This document shows, in pieces, positions 43,900 through 53,299 of a DNA stretch of 64,000 nt. This DNA is from Solibacillus isronensis. GTDB taxonomy: Bacteria; Bacillota; Bacilli; Bacillales_A; Planococcaceae. The notes below the pieces were generated by a model. The model was not told where the DNA came from, did no database searches, and was given only the letters and a program-made list of their open reading frames with translations. The stretch covers positions 124,001-188,000 of the forward strand of contig NZ_FVZN01000014.1 of the NCBI RefSeq assembly GCF_900168685.1, in the 5' to 3' direction. A program made the position numbers and the translations under genes. Position 1 is the first letter of the stretch, and each line of letters starts with the position of its first letter.

Positions 43900-44850
43900 T
43901 CAAGTTTTTTTCTTCGACCAAGATAAAATGTTCTCCGGAATAATATAGTACGTTCCTCTTTTAGAACCACACTTTTCGAAACCAAGTCTTGATAAAATAT
44001 TTGAACAGGTTCTAATATTCGTCATTCCAAAAAAATCACGGAATTGTCGGTTAGAAATTTTTTCGCCGATTAATATTCTGTAATGATAAAGCGTTTCAAA
44101 AAGAACATCACGACTTTTAGCCCGACAAACATTGCATGTAAATGTTCCGTAATGATAATCCATAACATTTTTATAATTACACTGTCGACAAAGAACGCCT
44201 TTCCTTAATCTATCCAAACTAATGGAACGCCGAGGGGGGAGGGTCTGATAAAGTTGATTCAATTTGGCAACAATCATACTTATATTTGCACTGAATTTTG
44301 CAGTATTACGATATAGGTTTTCAATAAAATTCGGTACACCGCTAATATGAAAAATCGGAAACTTCTCTAGTGATTCATCTAAAATAGCTTGTTGGTTTGC
44401 GATGACGACGGCAAAGTACACCGGGATAGTGATCTGCCATTTTCGCAAACATTGTTCCAAAAATAGCTGATGCCTGTAAACTTGATCAAAGGGGTTTCGG
44501 AAGTTTTCACGTTTTTCATTGTGGATGCGGTAAAATTCATGCTGAGCGGGTTTGTAAAATAAAACACCGGACAGCAGTTTTACTTCAAAAATTACTATAA
44601 AATATGAAGTCACTAAAACAGCGTCCATCTGATGGGAAAAGCCATTATCATTCATACATTCAAAATTGTAAAAGATATGATGGTCTGTTTTGAAGTAATA
44701 ATCGGATAGAGTCTGCTTCAACTTCATTTCTCCTGCAAATCCAGCCTCCAAGCGATGAAACTCTTGCTGGATCGCACTTGCTTCTATATCATCAGGCAGT
44801 ATCCTTTTAGCTAATACTTCTATATATAGATGATGCTTTGATTTCTGCAT
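43900..44850 (-). CDS. NERD-domain protein with zinc ribbon
   Basis: 316 aa. The NERD (nuclease-related) domain spans about residues 35-150 (GFAGEMKLKQTL, MDAVLVTS, IFEVKLLSG, the D-x(n)-E-x-K-type core). A later CRQC...CNVC pair suggests a zinc ribbon, followed by a winged-helix-like C-terminus. Nucleic-acid processing role inferred. Start is the ATG behind GGAGGTG at 44850; the upstream extension is dropped. Confidence 0.85.
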   Translation of the reverse strand: MQKSKHHLYIEVLAKRILPDDIEASAIQQEFHRLEAGFAGEMKLKQTLSDYYFKTDHHIFYNFECMNDNGFSHQMDAVLVTSYFIVIFEVKLLSGVLFYKPAQHEFYRIHNEKRENFRNPFDQVYRHQLFLEQCLRKWQITIPVYFAVVIANQQAILDESLEKFPIFHISGVPNFIENLYRNTAKFSANISMIVAKLNQLYQTLPPRRSISLDRLRKGVLCRQCNYKNVMDYHYGTFTCNVCRAKSRDVLFETLYHYRILIGEKISNRQFRDFFGMTNIRTCSNILSRLGFEKCGSKRGTYYIIPENILSWSKKKT

Positions 44851-44974
44851 AAACTTCACCTCCACCTTGAATATACGATGCAAGTTGAGGAAAAACAAAT
44901 GCTCCTAAACCATTAATTTTATAAAGAATGCTAAAATAAATTACGCTTTTCAAATTAAAACACATATCAAAAAA

Positions 44975-45418
44975 CTACTTTCCACCCTCTTCATTATTTT
45001 TCTGTAATGAAGGACGATTGCGCATCCCTTGATCAAATGCCTCTAGCAGTTCATCATTTCTCAATCCATCTTCAAGCAGCTGTGCCAATAATAGCTCCGC
45101 ATATTTTTTGCGCTGGGCTTTTAAACGGCCTTTTATAAGTACCGAAATTTTATCTCCTACTTTTGTAATAGAATGTACAACAACAGCAAATGGGGCAGGC
45201 TCATTGTCCGGTAGTGAGATGATGGCACGCGCATCCAGCACTTCACCGGATGTAACAAAGTTTTGAAAGAAATCGTAATATGTATCTGCTGTAAACAATT
45301 CTAAAATCCACATTTTATGGCTATTTTCCTGATTAATAATAATACCGTCTGTTAAAGGAATTTCTTTTATTTCATCGTTTAATAATAAATCAAAAGCAAG
45401 CATTTTAAAGGTTTTCAC
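44975..45418 (-). CDS. ywpF: YwpF-like protein
   Basis: 147 aa cytoplasmic protein of unknown function. Recognised by MKTFKMLAFDLLLND at the N-terminus and its place beside ssbB as in B. subtilis. GTG 45418 is chosen because GGAGGG lies just upstream. Confidence 0.75.
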   Translation of the reverse strand: MKTFKMLAFDLLLNDEIKEIPLTDGIIINQENSHKMWILELFTADTYYDFFQNFVTSGEVLDARAIISLPDNEPAPFAVVVHSITKVGDKISVLIKGRLKAQRKKYAELLLAQLLEDGLRNDELLEAFDQGMRNRPSLQKNNEEGGK

Positions 45419-45561
45419 TTCTAAATCCCTCCTCAATTTTCTTATGTAAAAGTATAACATACAAAAAATGTGAAACTGCCAATTTAAGCAAATTGTAATA
45501 TTATCTACAAGCCCATTTACATCAGCATTCTCATTAAAATGAATGAAATACCATATAGGCG

Positions 45562-45605
45562 AAAAAGTATTTTTGAATCAATATTTTAGCCGAAAAATCC
45601 AAATT
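45562..45605 (+). promoter_or_regulatory. Candidate ComK box upstream of ssbB
   Basis: First AT-box AAAA-AGTAT-TTTT (45562-45574) fits AAAAN5TTTT exactly; the second, AAAA-ATCCA-AATT (45593-45605), is degenerate. They are separated by 18 bp, one of the allowed K-box spacings. ssbB is a classical ComK target in B. subtilis. Confidence 0.55.
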
Positions 45606-45611
45606 CGTGTT

Positions 45612-45641
45612 TTGCCAAAAAAAGCAGGGTTCGGCTATGCT
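45612..45641 (+). promoter_or_regulatory. ssbB promoter
   Basis: TTGCCA (45612-45617), 18-bp spacer, TATGCT (45636-45641), immediately downstream of the candidate ComK box. Confidence 0.6.
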
Positions 45642-45674
45642 TTAGTTAATTTCCGAAAGAAAGGAGGTCAATGA

Positions 45675-46085
45675 ATGAATCATGTTGGGCTTGTAGGGCG
45701 AACGACGAAAGATTTGGAGCTTAGGCACTTATCTGAAGGAAGGGTTCGGGCATACTTTAGCATTGCTACTAACCGTCCTTTCAAAAATAGTGAAGGGAAG
45801 GTTGACGCTGACTTTGTGCAATGTGTCGCATGGGGGAGGACTGCCGAGTTGATGGCAAAATATTGCGGGAAAGGCTCGCTCGTCGGCATTAAAGGACGCT
45901 TGCAGTCAAGGACATATGTAAATCGTGAAAATCAGAAAGTATACACGATGGAAGTCCAAACAGAGGAAGTGCAGTTTTATGCATTAAAAGCCCCTGGTGA
46001 AGCAGGAAGGCTCCAGACAACGCCCCCGATTGCCGAAGATTTCGTACTTCCAGAACAAGAAATCACACTCGTCCACCAACCGTAA
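45675..46085 (+). CDS. ssbB: Single-stranded DNA-binding protein SsbB
   Basis: 136 aa. OB-fold protein beginning MNHVGLVGRTTKDLELR with FVQCVAWGRTAE. It lacks the long disordered linker and acidic tip of SsbA, as expected for the competence-specific SsbB that protects incoming DNA. ATG behind AAGGAGG. Confidence 0.92.
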   Translation: MNHVGLVGRTTKDLELRHLSEGRVRAYFSIATNRPFKNSEGKVDADFVQCVAWGRTAELMAKYCGKGSLVGIKGRLQSRTYVNRENQKVYTMEVQTEEVQFYALKAPGEAGRLQTTPPIAEDFVLPEQEITLVHQP

Positions 46086-46213
46086 ACTTTCCCTCCCGAT
46101 AAAACAAAAAATACCTCAGGAGGTGAAATGCCCAAATCTGCTGTATGACCGCGCAGTAGTAATCATTCTTTCTCACAATCCTATAACAACTGAATAAAGT
46201 AGTGAAGTAAGCA

Positions 46214-46256
46214 TTAAAAAGAGTCTACTTCATGGCGTAAAAGTAGACTCTTTCTA
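46214..46256. terminator. Bidirectional terminator between ssbB and ywqA
   Basis: Perfect 13-bp stem AAAGAGTCTACTT (46218-46230) / AAGTAGACTCTTT (46241-46253), A-rich before and T-rich after. Confidence 0.85.
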
Positions 46257-46258
46257 AC

Positions 46259-49036
46259 TTATTTTATATTGCCTGTATCAAGAACGAGTAAATCCATCAA
46301 TTCTGAATCATCAAGTTCAGTCAACCATTTGCTTGATTGAATTAATTCTTCGGATAGTGCGGATTTCATTGCAATCATTTTATCGATTTTTTCTTCAATC
46401 GTCCCAATCGTCACAAACTTATGCACTTGCACAAATTGTGTTTGTCCGATACGGTATGCCCGGTCTGTCGCCTGATTTTCTACTGCCGGATTCCACCAGC
46501 GATCGGCATGAAGTACATGTGTAGCTGCTGTTAAGTTAAGACCTGTTCCGCCAGCTTTAAGTGACAGTAAAAATACAGGAAACTCGCCTGCTTGGAATTG
46601 GTCAACTAAATTGTCACGCTGATTTTTTGGCATACTTCCTGTTAAAAACGGAACATCAACGTTATAAAGCTCTGTTAAACAATGCTGAATTAAATTACCC
46701 ATTCCGATATATTGTGTAAAAATTAAGCATTGTTCGCCATTATCTATAATTTCCTTTGTCATTTCAATAATGCGCTTTAGTTTTACAGAACGGGAAACCA
46801 TTGCATTGGCATCTTCAAAAGGTTCTTTTAAAAACAGGGCAGGGTGGTTGCACAGCTGTTTTAATTTGTTGAGCATTTTTAAGATACGACCCTTTTTCTC
46901 AAAGCCAGTAAGTTCTTCAAGTGTAGCTAAAGTATCCTGAATATAGCCTTCATAATGTGCTGCTTGCTCAGGTGTAAGAGCACAAAATTCAAGGGATTCT
47001 TGTTTATCAGGCAAATTCAGTTGAAGCTCAGGATCGCGCTTTGAACGGCGCAGTAGGAACGGACGAATTTTCATACGTAAAACTCGTTTATGGGATTCCG
47101 ACTCTTCACGTTCAATTGGTGTAATAAAGTTTTCGGTAAACCTAGTAAAGCTTCCTAAATAGCCTTTATGAATAAAATCAAAAATGGCCCACAACTCTGA
47201 AAGACGGTTTTCAACAGGTGTTCCTGTTAATGCAATATGATGCTCACCTTTTAATTTACGAATTGCACGGGATTGCAATGTTTGCATATTTTTTATATTC
47301 TGTGCCTCATCCAAAGCGACTGTTGCCCAGTCGATAAGCTGTAAGTCATCGGCATCCTGAGTAACCGTACCGTATGTCGAAAGGATAACATGCGGACGCT
47401 GTGTTGCGATATAGCTCGTCAAGTCATCGCTTTTTAAACGACGAGGCCCGTAATGCGTATAAACCTCCAGATCAGGAGCAAAACGAGTAAGTTCCTTTTG
47501 CCAGTTGCCGACAACCGATGTCGGACACACAATTAAGGTCGGTTTATCGATTTGCAGAACTGAAACGGTATGGAGCATATACGTAATTAGCTGAACAGTT
47601 TTACCAAGTCCCATATCATCTGCCAGACAAGCACCGAATTTCTGGTCACGCATGAAAACAAGCCATTCAAAACCTTCCTTCTGGTATGGACGCAGCTCAG
47701 CATGAAGCTTGGTCGGTACATCTACTTTCGGCAGACCTTTTTTATTTTGTAGCTGCTCGATATACGTTTTTAGTGATTGCTGCATCTCAAATGCAAATAA
47801 CGGATCATCGCGCTCGGCATCATCTTCCATATCGTCTTCTATAGGTGCTGTTAAAGTTTCAGGCAGCTCACGGAATAGTAAATCGCGTACTGTCCAATTT
47901 TCTTCTTTTGCCTGTTCCATCAGTTCACGCATTTCATTGAGCCATTCTGCATCAATACGGAACCATTCCGTGCCAATACGGACAAACTCACGCTTTTCAT
48001 CAACGAGTTTCTGGAAGGCTTCGGCGGAAATTTCCTCACCATTCATCGAGAACTGCCATTTGAATGTTAAAATATCGTCCAGTCCTGCCACACTGCGAGC
48101 CGACTGGTTATTGGCACTGACACGTACACGCATTTTCGATTGGCGGAGTTCTTTAAGCCAAGCCGGTAAAATTACATCAAAGCCTAATGCCTGTAACTTA
48201 GTAAGTTCAAGACGTAAAAATTCACGTACTTCCTGATCATTGAATTGTGTATGAATAAACTGCGCACTTTCAGCATTTAATTGAATTAAATCAACTATTT
48301 GATTTTGCAGTTCTTCAATGTCATTAGCAATCGCACTCCATTTCTTCGGCAGTGCATCCAATATCGGCAGTTTCAGTTTTGATGAAGCAGGTGTCCAATG
48401 TTTTGCGGCATTTGGACTAATAAGCACCGTTTCCAACAGCCAGTTTTCCTCATTTTCTTCTGGTTCGCTTAAACGAAGTGCCACTTTTACACCATCAAAT
48501 ACATGGGAAGTTTTCATAGGCCAGCCGCCATTTTGGAAAAATGGAATCAGTGTAAGCGTATCATCTTTAGAAAGCCCAGCATCCATCAGTTTTTGTTCAA
48601 CTGCATGCTGTAAAAGGTCATTGGCAAATGAAAAGCCTTCTTCTGTTACAGTTACCTGTTGCCAAAGCTTTGAGTCATTCCAGAGCGGCAAAGTCGTTTG
48701 GATTGTTTGAAAGTGATTCACGGTTTCATCATCATATGCAGCGAAATCCAAAAACGGGTGACGATTTGCAGGTGACAGAATATCAAGTAAATGAGATGCC
48801 GATATGATTAAATCACGCTCTTCCAATGAAGTGTGCAGCCCGTAGAAGCTTTGCTCAAATTTAAAAAAGAGAGAAGGAATCCAATTGGCTGTCGGTAAAA
48901 TTAAATCATTTTTATTGTACGCAGTAGCGCGGAAGTAACCGGGACGCAGCTCTGAAAGCTTTATGCGAAAGACTTGTAGAAAGGGTAGCTTCGTATTAAA
49001 TAAATATTGCATTGTATCGTTGCGCGGTAAACGCAA
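46259..49036 (-). CDS. ywqA: SNF2-family helicase YwqA
   Basis: 925 aa. N-terminal region of bacterial SNF2 proteins, then ATPase lobe 1 (DDMGLGKT, DEAQNIKN, LTGTPVENRLSELW) and lobe 2 (GGTGLNLTAATHVLHADRWWNPAVE, QATDRAYRIGQ). A DNA translocase rather than a strand-separating helicase. TTG 49036 is five nt after AGGAGG; GTG 49042 overlaps that site, so the exact start is uncertain. Paired with the SWIM-domain gene behind it. Confidence 0.93.
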   Translation of the reverse strand: MRLPRNDTMQYLFNTKLPFLQVFRIKLSELRPGYFRATAYNKNDLILPTANWIPSLFFKFEQSFYGLHTSLEERDLIISASHLLDILSPANRHPFLDFAAYDDETVNHFQTIQTTLPLWNDSKLWQQVTVTEEGFSFANDLLQHAVEQKLMDAGLSKDDTLTLIPFFQNGGWPMKTSHVFDGVKVALRLSEPEENEENWLLETVLISPNAAKHWTPASSKLKLPILDALPKKWSAIANDIEELQNQIVDLIQLNAESAQFIHTQFNDQEVREFLRLELTKLQALGFDVILPAWLKELRQSKMRVRVSANNQSARSVAGLDDILTFKWQFSMNGEEISAEAFQKLVDEKREFVRIGTEWFRIDAEWLNEMRELMEQAKEENWTVRDLLFRELPETLTAPIEDDMEDDAERDDPLFAFEMQQSLKTYIEQLQNKKGLPKVDVPTKLHAELRPYQKEGFEWLVFMRDQKFGACLADDMGLGKTVQLITYMLHTVSVLQIDKPTLIVCPTSVVGNWQKELTRFAPDLEVYTHYGPRRLKSDDLTSYIATQRPHVILSTYGTVTQDADDLQLIDWATVALDEAQNIKNMQTLQSRAIRKLKGEHHIALTGTPVENRLSELWAIFDFIHKGYLGSFTRFTENFITPIEREESESHKRVLRMKIRPFLLRRSKRDPELQLNLPDKQESLEFCALTPEQAAHYEGYIQDTLATLEELTGFEKKGRILKMLNKLKQLCNHPALFLKEPFEDANAMVSRSVKLKRIIEMTKEIIDNGEQCLIFTQYIGMGNLIQHCLTELYNVDVPFLTGSMPKNQRDNLVDQFQAGEFPVFLLSLKAGGTGLNLTAATHVLHADRWWNPAVENQATDRAYRIGQTQFVQVHKFVTIGTIEEKIDKMIAMKSALSEELIQSSKWLTELDDSELMDLLVLDTGNIK

Positions 49037-49065
49037 TGTCACCTCCTATTAGCAAAATACATAAT

Positions 49066-50640
49066 CTAGATGAGTAAATTGCTTTTATTTATCTCTTCTT
49101 GCAGTGCACGCAAACGTTTATACTGCTGCTGCACAGCTTCAATATAAGCTGTAAAATAGTCGAGTTTTCCGGCTTTTTTGGAAGCCGATTTCATGGCACG
49201 CCAAATGCGGACTGCCTGCTTATAATTTTGCCGCGATTTTTGCTGAATTTCTTCCATCGCATAAAAATGATAAAGAGGAAGTGCAGTTTCAGGTGACTGT
49301 GCAACAACATCCTTTAACCCGCATTGATCTAAATAAGGAATCGATGAAGGATATAGCTGATGAAGTGCTACCCACTCGTCCAAACGATTGTGGCGCAGTA
49401 AATAGTTTGAAAATGACTCAATACCGTATCGGCCGAAAGAAGAGTACAGTGCGAGCTCTTCACTATCACTTAATTGAATTTGACCGTATAAGTGATCGAG
49501 CTTACGCGTAAATTTCTGGCGACGTATCGGCAATAAGTTATCCTGCACAAACGTTTGTAAAAAAGGAAGGGCCCTTTTTAAAATAACAGTCGCCTCATCA
49601 GCGAAGTTTTTCTGTAATGCATATTGGGCTATATCGATAAATCCTTCCACATTATGTTCACTCATTGTTTCGACTGCTTGTTCCAGTTGTGACGGTGAAC
49701 TTAATAAAATATAAAAGATGGATTTTACTACATTCAATTCGATATCTGTGTTGCTATCATCGCTTTGTTCCAAAAGAGCCAGTTCATTTTTTAAGCGCTT
49801 TTGTTCATTTAATAGCTTTGTCCAAAATTGCAAATACAATGACAGCCGGAACGCTGTTGCTCCTTTTTCGATAAAAAGAATTTCATGGACATTTTTCTGA
49901 ATTGCATCAAAAAATGGTTCAGTTGCGAACAGCCTTGTCGTTTTACTTAATGTATCAATCGATCGCTGTATGCGGCTTAGCGTATTTTCCAAAAAGAACT
50001 GAACATAATGATGACTCAGATCTGTTTTCGTTTTGACTGCATGTAACAGAAAGTGTTTCGAAACGGCAATATCCATAAATAAGTTAAACAGCTCCTGCCA
50101 TTCCTGCTCATAGGGGCGGTGGCGCTGAAGCTTAGTACGAATATTTTCAATTAAGCCGGATAAAGTATAAGGCTCCAATGGCTGCGGACCTTTAATTGCA
50201 TAATCAAGCACTTCGTCAGCCATCATCTGCCAGTTTTCCGGACTGCGCTCTGATGCTAACGATTGGAGCGGAACGGATCTTTTAGAACGCCAAATAGAAA
50301 GCCATTGCTGCAGTGAAATAAAATACTGCGACAGCTTTAAAATAATGGCAAGTTGATGTCGGCACAGCTCCTTTTTAGGGCAGCTGCAGCTAATCTGCTT
50401 TTCCGGAAAATTAATCGTCACTTCCGCTGTATTGACATCCTGGATTTGGCATACCAGTATTTGGCTGAATCTTGAATAGTGCGGTGGCTTGATTGCCTGG
50501 TTACGGACAGAGAACATGGCGCGTGTCACCAATTCTGCATCTTCATTTGCTGAAGGGAGAAGCTGTTCTTCAAAGGATTGTAATGTATGTTGAATAAAGT
50601 CTTTATGTGCATGGGCAATCTCGGAAAAAGATAAACTCAA
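49066..50640 (-). CDS. ywqB: SWIM zinc-finger protein YwqB
   Basis: 524 aa. SWIM motif ISCSCPKKELCRHQLA (C-x-C...C-x-H) near residues 80-97, followed by a long helical region. TTG start behind GGGAGGGG. Its stop lies about 30 nt from the ywqA start on the same strand, so the two are one operon and probably act together at DNA, as in B. subtilis. Confidence 0.9.
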   Translation of the reverse strand: MSLSFSEIAHAHKDFIQHTLQSFEEQLLPSANEDAELVTRAMFSVRNQAIKPPHYSRFSQILVCQIQDVNTAEVTINFPEKQISCSCPKKELCRHQLAIILKLSQYFISLQQWLSIWRSKRSVPLQSLASERSPENWQMMADEVLDYAIKGPQPLEPYTLSGLIENIRTKLQRHRPYEQEWQELFNLFMDIAVSKHFLLHAVKTKTDLSHHYVQFFLENTLSRIQRSIDTLSKTTRLFATEPFFDAIQKNVHEILFIEKGATAFRLSLYLQFWTKLLNEQKRLKNELALLEQSDDSNTDIELNVVKSIFYILLSSPSQLEQAVETMSEHNVEGFIDIAQYALQKNFADEATVILKRALPFLQTFVQDNLLPIRRQKFTRKLDHLYGQIQLSDSEELALYSSFGRYGIESFSNYLLRHNRLDEWVALHQLYPSSIPYLDQCGLKDVVAQSPETALPLYHFYAMEEIQQKSRQNYKQAVRIWRAMKSASKKAGKLDYFTAYIEAVQQQYKRLRALQEEINKSNLLI

Positions 50641-50958
50641 AACGGGTTTCCCCTCCCTAATAATTAATTACATTGGAAATTTTAACTCCATTCTAGATGA
50701 AGGAAGAAAAAAAGTCGTTCCTTCCATTATAATACGAATCCGGATAAATCGGTAATGTGAAGAGACATTGAATAAATTTTTTAAGCGTATAGCACTTTTT
50801 AAAAGGTTTGAAATGTGGAAAGTGTGGGGAAACTATAAGCAACAGAGAAATTGATTTAATATTCAAGAACACCTGAATGATTGCATCCATATGATAAATG
50901 AAATTAGGTCTTATGACTCGGATAAATGCCAACAAAAATAAGTGAAGGAGGAATTCCC
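50641..50958. other. Divergent intergenic region
   Basis: 318 bp between the ywqB start (minus) and the IDEAL gene (plus). AT-rich; contains TATAAT near 50729 and should hold promoters for both sides. No stem or small gene recognised. Confidence 0.4.
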
Positions 50959-51438
50959 ATGATTCAAGTACAATTTATGAAGCCTTTTTATACAAAAATG
51001 ACAGGCACGAAATTACGCTTAGTCTTTGCTTATCAATACTTTTCCATTACAAAAGATGAGGAAGTTTTTCATTTCATCCCGATTGAAGGGAAAGAAATGA
51101 TCATTGACTTAAACTCACTGCAAGTCGAAAACTTATCGGAAGTTTTTGTATTCCAGCGCGGCAATCGTTTCGTACGTCTTCCGCTGTATCAGCTTTTACT
51201 CGTATCAAATGTACATGAGTATTTAATGCCGATTATTGAAAATGTATCAAGTAACGTAACACCATTAAAAAATGAAACGTCACCGGTATTCGATGAGGAA
51301 GTGGAAGGAATTGTGCGGGCTTTAGAAGAAAACAACTTATCCCGTCTAATCGATGAAGCGCTCGAATCACGTGATGAAGCATTATTCCACAATTTAATTG
51401 CGGAAAAGGAACGATTAACTGGAGGCTACGCATCGTGA
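50959..51438 (+). CDS. IDEAL-domain protein
   Basis: 159 aa. A beta-rich N-terminal part (about 90 residues) is followed by an IDEAL helix pair: NNLSRLIDEALESRDEALFHNLI. IDEAL domains mediate protein contacts in several Bacillus regulatory and assembly proteins; the specific role is unknown. ATG 50959 lies behind AAGGAGG. Confidence 0.8.
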   Translation: MIQVQFMKPFYTKMTGTKLRLVFAYQYFSITKDEEVFHFIPIEGKEMIIDLNSLQVENLSEVFVFQRGNRFVRLPLYQLLLVSNVHEYLMPIIENVSSNVTPLKNETSPVFDEEVEGIVRALEENNLSRLIDEALESRDEALFHNLIAEKERLTGGYAS

Positions 51439-51453
51439 TTGCCCATTTAAACT

Positions 51454-51490
51454 AAACCCCGTTAGCTGATTTTAGCTAATGGGGTTTTTG
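51454..51490 (+). terminator. IDEAL gene terminator
   Basis: AACCCC and TTAGCT pair with AGCTAA and GGGGTT (one mismatch), then five T. From here to 51820 there is only AT-rich DNA with a possible -10 TATACT near 51614 for wecC. Confidence 0.85.
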
Positions 51491-51820
51491 TTTATTACCG
51501 ATCATTTCTCACCAATTAGTATAACAATCCCTTTCAAAGGCAAAATTAATAGGAAAGCTTTCATCAAACTGCTTGAAAAAGAAAAACTATTTCACACAGC
51601 GAGCAGAAAGTTGTATACTGTAATGCAGGACTAATTTTCAAGCATTTACAGGCAACCATTTGAACAACCATTCCGTCTTATAAAGGAACGGAAATTTGAA
51701 ACTGTATTAAATGAAGTTAATCATTTTATTGATAACGAATGCAGGCAAAATGCGTGAAACCAATTATACAATAATCAAACAATGAGATATAGCTTTTTTG
51801 AAAGTGAAGGAGAAACGATC

Positions 51821-53089
51821 ATGACAAAATCAATCTGTGTCGTTGGATTAGGATACATCGGTTTACCAACGGCGGTAATGTTCGCAAATCACGGCGTAAA
51901 GGTACATGGTGTTGATGTGAATCCAGCAGCTGTGAAAAGTATTCAGGATAAACAATTACATATTGAGGAGAACGGCTTACAGGAACGCTTGAACAAAGCG
52001 GTCGATGAAGGCTTTTTAACGGCATCAACAACACCTGTCGCTTCGGATGTGTATATTGTCGCGGTACCGTCACCGATCAATCCCGACAATACAGCGAACT
52101 TAGAATATGTTCGTCAAGCAACAGCTTCAATCGTACCTTACGTGAAAAAGGGCGACTTAGTTATTTTAGAATCAACAGTACCACCAAAAACAGTGGAAAA
52201 TATAATGCTTCCTGAATTAGTGAAATCTGGTTTAGAAATCGGGACAGAACTATTTGTAGCCCATTCTCCAGAACGTGTTATTCCAGGACGTATTTTTGAA
52301 GAGCTTGTTAACAATGACCGTATTGTTGGCGGGATTTCACAAAAATCAGCAGAGCTTACAAAAGAACTGTACGAAACATTTGTTAAAGGTACGATCCATT
52401 TAACAGACGCAACGACAGCGGAGTTAGTAAAAGTAATGGAAAACACGTACCGTGACGTGAACATTGCGTTTGCGAACGAATTAGCTAAAATGGCTGAAAA
52501 ATTAGATGTGAACATTTGGGAAGCGATTAAATTTGCGAACTATCACCCACGTGTAAACGTCCATTTCCCGGGACCAGGTGTAGGCGGTCACTGTATCGCG
52601 GTTGATCCTTGGTTCTTAGTTGAGCTAGGCGGGGAGCAAGCCCAAATCATTCATTTATCACGTAACACGAACGACTCAATGCCAAGCTTCACAGCACAAA
52701 AAACACAGGCGATTTTAAACAAAAACGGTATTGCAGGCGCAACAGTTGCTACATTAGGTTTAGCGTTCAAAGGAAATGTAGATGATATGCGTGAAAGCCC
52801 ATCGACAATTGTTATTGATGAGTTGGAAAAATTAGGCTTAACTGTCGTTTCACATGACCCACACATTAAGCAAAACAAACATAAAACACAAACACAAAGC
52901 ATGCAAGAAGCGTTGGAGCAAGCGGATATTTTAGTGTTCCTGACAGACCATAAAGAATTTAAAGAGCTAGATCCGTCAACGTTGAACGCAAAAAGTAAAA
53001 TCGTATTCGATACGAAAAACTGCCTAAACCGCGAAGCATGGGAAAAAGCAGGCTTCCAGTTCCACTTACTTGGAGATGCGAAGAACTAA
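51821..53089 (+). CDS. wecC: UDP-N-acetyl-D-mannosamine dehydrogenase
   Basis: 422 aa NAD-dependent nucleotide-sugar dehydrogenase. Rossmann start VVGLGYIGLPTAVMFA, catalytic Cys in GPGVGGHCIAVDPWF, and the conserved GLAFKGNVDDMRESP. Oxidises UDP-ManNAc to UDP-ManNAcA, using the product of wecB at 25.3 kb. ATG 51821 behind AAGGAG. Confidence 0.92.
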   Translation: MTKSICVVGLGYIGLPTAVMFANHGVKVHGVDVNPAAVKSIQDKQLHIEENGLQERLNKAVDEGFLTASTTPVASDVYIVAVPSPINPDNTANLEYVRQATASIVPYVKKGDLVILESTVPPKTVENIMLPELVKSGLEIGTELFVAHSPERVIPGRIFEELVNNDRIVGGISQKSAELTKELYETFVKGTIHLTDATTAELVKVMENTYRDVNIAFANELAKMAEKLDVNIWEAIKFANYHPRVNVHFPGPGVGGHCIAVDPWFLVELGGEQAQIIHLSRNTNDSMPSFTAQKTQAILNKNGIAGATVATLGLAFKGNVDDMRESPSTIVIDELEKLGLTVVSHDPHIKQNKHKTQTQSMQEALEQADILVFLTDHKEFKELDPSTLNAKSKIVFDTKNCLNREAWEKAGFQFHLLGDAKN

Positions 53090-53101
53090 TATTGTAAACT
53101 T

Positions 53102-53136
53102 GGCAGTGCGTCTAAACGTACTGCCTACTGTTTTTT
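53102..53136 (+). terminator. wecC terminator
   Basis: GGCAGT pairs with ACTGCC (with CGT/ACG inside), followed by six T. The T run abuts leader repeat copy 3. Confidence 0.75.
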
Positions 53137-53270
53137 ATCTTCATTCAGCAGGCGTTCAAAACGCCTGCTGAATGAAGATAAGCCCCAGGCGGATGTCACA
53201 GATTTTTTAAAGGGAATTTTTGAGTAAACTCAAAAAAATCTGGACGCAATTACGCCAAGGCGTAATTGAT
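53136..53270 (+). repeat. Three-hairpin leader repeat, copy 3
   Basis: Hairpin 1 is a perfect 21-bp stem (53136-53156 with 53160-53180) around CAA. Hairpin 2 nests TTTTTGAGT / ACTCAAAAA in CAGATTTTT / AAAAATCTG. Hairpin 3 is CAATTACGCC / GGCGTAATTG (53247-53268). Ends 29 nt before the tagA start codon. Confidence 0.9.
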
Positions 53271-53299
53271 TGATGGAATATAAGAAGGGAAGACTTTAT

